Below are positions 29,359-33,559 of a stretch of DNA of 33,559 nucleotides, piece after piece. Source of the DNA: Parachlorella kessleri. Lineage: Eukaryota; Chlorophyta; Trebouxiophyceae; Chlorellales; Chlorellaceae. Under the pieces are notes generated by a model. It did not search any database. It saw only the letters and a program-made list of their open reading frames with translations, and was not told the origin of the DNA. Location of the stretch: NCBI GenBank assembly GCA_001598975.1, contig BBXU01002472.1, positions 1 through 33,559 on the forward strand. Reading direction: 5' to 3'. Each line of letters begins with the position of its first letter. Position 1 is the first letter of the stretch. The position numbers were made by a program, and so were the translations under genes.

Positions 29359-32300
29359 TCAGGCTTGAGCAGTTTCCCGCAGCGCAGCCAGCAGGCTGTC
29401 CACATCAGCAGCGCTGTGGTTGGCACCAAAGCCCACCCTCACATAGTGGCTGCGGCAGTCAACGAGCACCCCCCTAGCAGCCAGGGCCTCCACCACACGC
29501 TTTGCCTGCTCCCCATCCTCCTGTGCAAACACCTGCACAGGCACAGCATGGGCAGGTCAGAGGGTGCACATCCACCGGATCCTTCCAAGTTTAACACCCT
29601 GCCGTCCTTTTGGCAGCTGTCAACTAGCTTGCCAACCTTGTCTGCCAGACACTGATTGCTCCAGGACAACCTGTGTCACAGTCCGCAGCACCACATGCCG
29701 CTGCAATCCCCATGGGCCCCCATATTGCTGCCCCTTCGTTCTCCGCCAAGCAGTCCAGTGTCAGCAGCAACCTTATGTCACGTGGGCCGCCAATACAGGC
29801 TCCTGTGCTGGCAGCATCCCAGCCGCACGGAGATCACCCATCAGCATGTGCATTTTGGAGATGTGCACCTCTCAGACCACAACATGCCCAGGCGTGTCAA
29901 TGCTTGCCTCCCGGCCGTCATTGGCAATGCTTTGGCTGCACACCCCGTTTTTGCTTGTGCTAGCTCTTGCCACTCACCAGAGTGTGGGATCGGAAGGCCT
30001 CGTCCTGGGGCGGCAGCAGCCTGGCCAGGTTGATGCCGGGGTGGCCACAGCCCCTTAGGCCCCCCAGAAACCTTGTATGCAGGCCCATCACATGGCCGTG
30101 CAGCGCTCCCACAGAGAGGCACGCCGGAGGTACCGTCCCCCGCGGGGAAGCTTCCCTTCCCACCAAGCATCCCTCCATCCTGCCATCCTGCCCTTGGGAG
30201 GCCTGGTCTTGAGGTGGATTGGTCTTTAGAGGCCCCGGTGCGTCTGGGGAGGGTGGTGGTGGAGAGGGAGCGGGGGTAGGTGGCTGGTCCCAAAGTGACA
30301 CCAGGTTGTTAAAGTTGAGCAGTGGCAGCAGAAAGCCGGGGGTGCCTCCCTGGAGGGCCAGGTCTGGGCAGTAGCCCACCTGCAGACAGCGGAGGCCTCA
30401 AAAAACACAATGAGCACCAACGGGCAGCTTCGATAATGGCAGAAGAGAGCCTGGGGTGCCTCGACGCGTGGACAGCCCTAGGCCCTAACCCAGTTGCTAA
30501 GTGCAGTATGCAAAGCAAGATGATGGACACGAGTTACCCTCCCTCCACCTAAAGTGGACTTTCTGTCAAAGCACGCCGGGAGACTTAAAACTACCTGCTG
30601 CACTATCTGGCGTTAAATCAGCAGCTCAATCAGGGCAACGAGTAGCGTCTTGGTTTGAGCTCGCACACCCACACGCCCCCCATGAAACCATGCATGCAGT
30701 TACCCCCGCTATACCCCAATCCGCCACCCACAAGGGGACAAAATACCCTGCAACCCCTCCTTTAAGCGTCACCTTCCTCCATCCCAAGCGTTTCTGACTC
30801 ACCTCGGAGCCTAGCTTGACGCCCTTGGACCCTGGAGCGAGCACAGAAGGGTCCGCCAGCCAGCCGGTCAGCAGGGGCCGCAGGGTGAGGGAGGTGGGCA
30901 GCACCATGAATGCCGCATTGGGGCCGCAGCCTGCACAAACGCACCAGGCAGACAGCCAGACTGACACTTAAGTCAGACAGTCTATTAGTTAGAAGTCAGC
31001 CAGTCAATCAGACAGACAAACAGAAATCACGTTGGTGCCCTGCTGGCGTCATGGCGTTCGGGGTTAGCTAGCAGGAGCAACTCGTGCCTTTATGCACGTC
31101 CCCCAACCGCAGGCAGCAAGCTTACCAATACTCATTTCCGGCTCACCATTATTTAGGGTTTCATTTGGCACTGCGCGCATACAACACCCCACGGAGGTGC
31201 TTGAGCAAAAACACACATCGGCAGGTCAGCTGCTGGGGTCAGTGCCGCCGTGTGGCGGGCCCTCATGCCCCTTCGGGACATAGTAACAACAGGCCCAAGT
31301 CTTCAGTGTTCCAATCCCCTTACCTGCGTGCTTGAGTAGGCCCGCGGTGTAGCAGCACCTGCCCGCCACCCTGGACAGGTCTGTGGGCAGCGCACAGAAC
31401 CCATGGTAGCCATCTATGACCACCACCGGCTTGTGCTGAACCAGACCCTCCGCACCAACCCCATGGGCGGCGCACGCTGTGGCGGCAAGAGTGGTGCGTG
31501 CTGCTGTTGCTGCTTCCTCCAGGGAGTCCACAAAGGCTAGGATGTCAGGGAGCAGAGTGCGCTGGGTGCCATAGGACACCTGCGCAAGGGGGGAGGCCAA
31601 CAAAGCAGGGGCGTCTGGCAAGGAGGGAGGTCAACACAGCAGGAGTCCACCCTACCATGGGGGTTAGGGAGGGAGGGACCCTGTCTGTGTAAGACAATAC
31701 TTTGCTATTATTGCATGGGCTATGGCATACTAGGTGCTGAACGAGAGGCTTACAAACCAGGGACCGGTGCAGAGAAAGAGAGAGCGCAGAACCTCAGCCC
31801 CACCGGCCTGCCTAGGTATGCTCCCATCTGCAGACGGTGCCACCAGCACATTGATATGCCACCACAGGCGGACCCCTGTTGCAGTCGTCAGCGCTGCCTG
31901 CCATCCCTCACACAGTTGCCCTTCCAGCCACCCACAATAGAAGCTGCAACAAAACCCTCTCCAGTGGATGGAGCATATGTCTCTGGCTCACCTGGCTCAC
32001 ATAGACCATATCAAATGGCACCTCGGCCCGCCGCACCGCCTCAGCACACCTCCCAGCGAATCCCTCAGCAGGCTCAGCAGCCACCGCCTCCACGGCGATC
32101 CACCCCGCTTCCACCAGCCGGTTGGCCTGCCGCACAAAGCTGTAGAACTCCGAGTCAGAGGTCAGCACGCGCAGCGGGGCGCCGGCGCCCACGGCGGACC
32201 TGCCAGGGCTAGCAACGGTGCTGCTGGCTGTGCTGCCGCTGGGCTTGGGCAGGGAGGGCAGCAGCCTGCTGAGCAGAGCTGCCGCTGTCCCGCGGATGCC

Positions 32301-33330
32301 ATCCACGCTGGGCTGCTGTGCATGCTGAGCTGAGGCAGAGGCTACCGTGCTGGCGCCGGCTTGGCACTGGCGCTCCGCCAGCAGCGCGCTCAGCAGCCGG
32401 GTCACAAGCTCATGCGTGTTGTGCCCGAACTGCACGCTGGCCGCCTCAGCATGCCCAGCGCTTCCCGCGCTCGCGGCAGGGCTGGGCAGCAGACCCAGCA
32501 GGCGTTTCACGTTGGCGACCGCCTGCGGCATCACCCTGCCGAACAGCAGATCCCACGCAGGGTTCCCCAGCTGCTGCATGGCTGCCGCTTCCTGTAGCGC
32601 CCTCAGCTGGGCTTGGGGTGACACCTGGCCCCAGCAGTGGTCCAAAAAAGATAAGGGACGGCGGCATGGCTCCCCCTGCTGCACATGCTGTGGAACCTGC
32701 TCAGCATGTGCCACTCGTGCTTTGGCCAGTCCTGGAACCTCCTCTCTGTCGCTCCCAGGTGAGGACGCCCCACCTGGTGCTACCACCAAGCCAGGAGGGG
32801 TGTGGCACACCAGGCCCAGCTCCTGGATCTGGCCCTGAAGGCCTTCCGCTACCCAGCCCCGCAGCGTGGGGGGCACCCCGTCCCAGCTGTACAGCCGCTG
32901 CCGTGCTGCCTCCACGTCAGCAGCAGTGTCAGGGCGGGTGCTCTTGGTACAGGTGCTGCTGCTACTGCTGCCACCTGTAATACTATTTAAGACGCTCTTT
33001 GCACAGTCGTGGGACCCCGCCGGTTGGGTGATGTGCGCTGTCGCACCCGCGAAAGGGCAGGCGGGCCTGGGGGCAGTGGTGGTAGCAGCTTCCCGACTGG
33101 CCACAGCTGGCCCTTGGGCCGCTGCCTCCTGGGATGGCACCTCGCTGTGAGCATGCCGGCTGGCATGAGCACTTTGGCTGGGAGCCGCCCCACCGGTGGC
33201 ATGGCGGGAAGGGCGCCTATCCCCAGGGGTGGTGGGTTGCCCTTTAAAGGAGTAGCGCTGCATGAGGGAGTCCATCATGCGGCCCTTCAGGGGTGCCAGC
33301 TCCTCATCGACCTTCCTGCCCAGCTGCGAC
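29359..33330 (-). CDS. PLP-dependent class-V aminotransferase / kynureninase-fold protein (N-terminus incomplete)
   Basis: Fold-type I PLP enzyme of the aminotransferase class V family. Exons, minus strand: 33330-31992, 31579-31324, 30930-30803, 30379-29978, 29532-29359. Phases agree and give at least 765 residues. Markers in order: FLDHCWGQVSPQAQ (N-terminal strand), VQFGHNTHELVTRLLSALL (cofactor-phosphate region) and VLTSDSEFYSFVRQANRL. Next come FDMVYVSQVSYGTQRTLLP, VVVIDGYHGFCALPTDLS (the PLP-pyridine Asp) and YTAGLLKHAGCGPNAAF (probable Schiff-base Lys). The C-terminal domain ends VRVGFGANHSAADVDSLLAALRE. Substrate is not predictable; true kynureninase or cysteine desulfurase activity is not shown. 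It is much longer than the ~400-residue family norm, with a low-complexity N-terminal extension, an Ala/Ser-rich insert before LRVLTSD and a Pro-rich insert after NFNNLVSLW. The first exon opens with a split codon, so one or more 5' exons lie further right. An organelle targeting peptide cannot be judged. Confidence 0.8.
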
Positions 33331-33519
33331 CTGCGAAAGGGGGGGAGGGGGATTAATACGGAGTTGCAGTATACTCCTGCTGAGCTAGGCAGCATGGGGA
33401 CGCATGGTAGGGTTGCCGAGGAGGCATTTGCAACAGCAGCAGCATCTTAAAGTAGGTGGCCACACACCAGAGCATCAGGGGCACATCTCACGCAATGAAA
33501 CCGTGGCCCGCATACAATG
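33331..33519. other. Upstream intron / possible 5' exon of the PLP-enzyme gene
   Basis: The minus strand contains an ATG followed by a CTG-rich Leu run near 33449 that could begin a targeting peptide, but no phase-compatible donor is clear. No firm exon assigned. Confidence 0.3.
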
Positions 33520-33559
33520 CCCCCCCCCCCGCCCCCCCCGCCCCCGCCGCGCGCGTCGT
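33520..33559. repeat. C-rich homopolymer tract at the window edge
   Basis: Runs of 11, 8 and 5 C broken by single G, then GCCGCGCGCG. On the minus strand this is a G-rich tract able to form a quadruplex. Long C runs are also where assemblies tend to break. Confidence 0.8.

Noticed and set aside
29533..29977. Possible extra exon in the PLP-enzyme gene
   Set aside because: Joining the exon ending HTL directly to VFAQEDGEQ keeps phase 0 and restores the family's C-terminal strand, so no exon is needed here.
32318..32980. 220-codon open frame on the + strand
   Set aside because: Antisense shadow of the Ala-rich exon of the PLP enzyme, which carries recognisable fold motifs.

Overview
The window looks like nuclear DNA of a green alga, most likely a chlorophycean of the Chlamydomonadales/Sphaeropleales type. 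The evidence is many short introns with GT-AG borders and phase-consistent exons, GC-rich coding sequence, Pro/Ala/Ser-rich extracellular linkers, paired ShKT-like six-cysteine modules joined to fasciclin domains, and a plant-type CUL1. No prokaryotic operons, tRNA, rRNA or CRISPR were seen. The species is inference; the gene models below were built by hand from splice signals, reading frame and family knowledge.

Layout, left to right: (1) 78-417 (+), the last two exons of a gene that enters from the left, product not recognised. (2) 1273-5842 (-), a 14-exon, ~861-residue voltage-gated K+ channel with S1-S6, a GYGD filter, a C-linker and a cyclic-nucleotide-binding-homology domain. (3) 7139-16074 (+), a complete 23-exon CUL1 (754 residues) with the neddylation lysine; it is divergent from the channel. 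(4) 17134-28143 (+), a complete 24-exon secreted protein (1431 residues) with a signal peptide, two ShKT-like modules, hydroxyproline-type linkers and five fasciclin (FAS1) domains. (5) 29359-33330 (-), most of a PLP-dependent class-V aminotransferase/kynureninase-fold protein whose N-terminus runs toward the right edge; it converges on the FAS1 gene. The genes are not a pathway: they are a membrane channel, a ubiquitin-ligase scaffold, a cell-wall/matrix protein and a PLP enzyme that happen to be neighbours.

The most striking thing is not a gene. In CUL1 and the FAS1 gene, many introns contain decayed tandem copies of the adjoining exon edge together with its splice site. Acceptor-side copies lie just upstream of the real exon and donor-side copies just downstream. 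The best case is six copies of one acceptor plus exon start at about 116-bp spacing (24.64-25.28 kb). Others occur at CUL1 exons 6, 14 (both ends), 17 and 19, and at FAS1-gene exons 8, 15 and 19. This points to recurrent local tandem duplication across splice junctions as a source of intron growth and decoy splice sites in this genome. A 21-bp perfect hairpin lies in one of the same introns.
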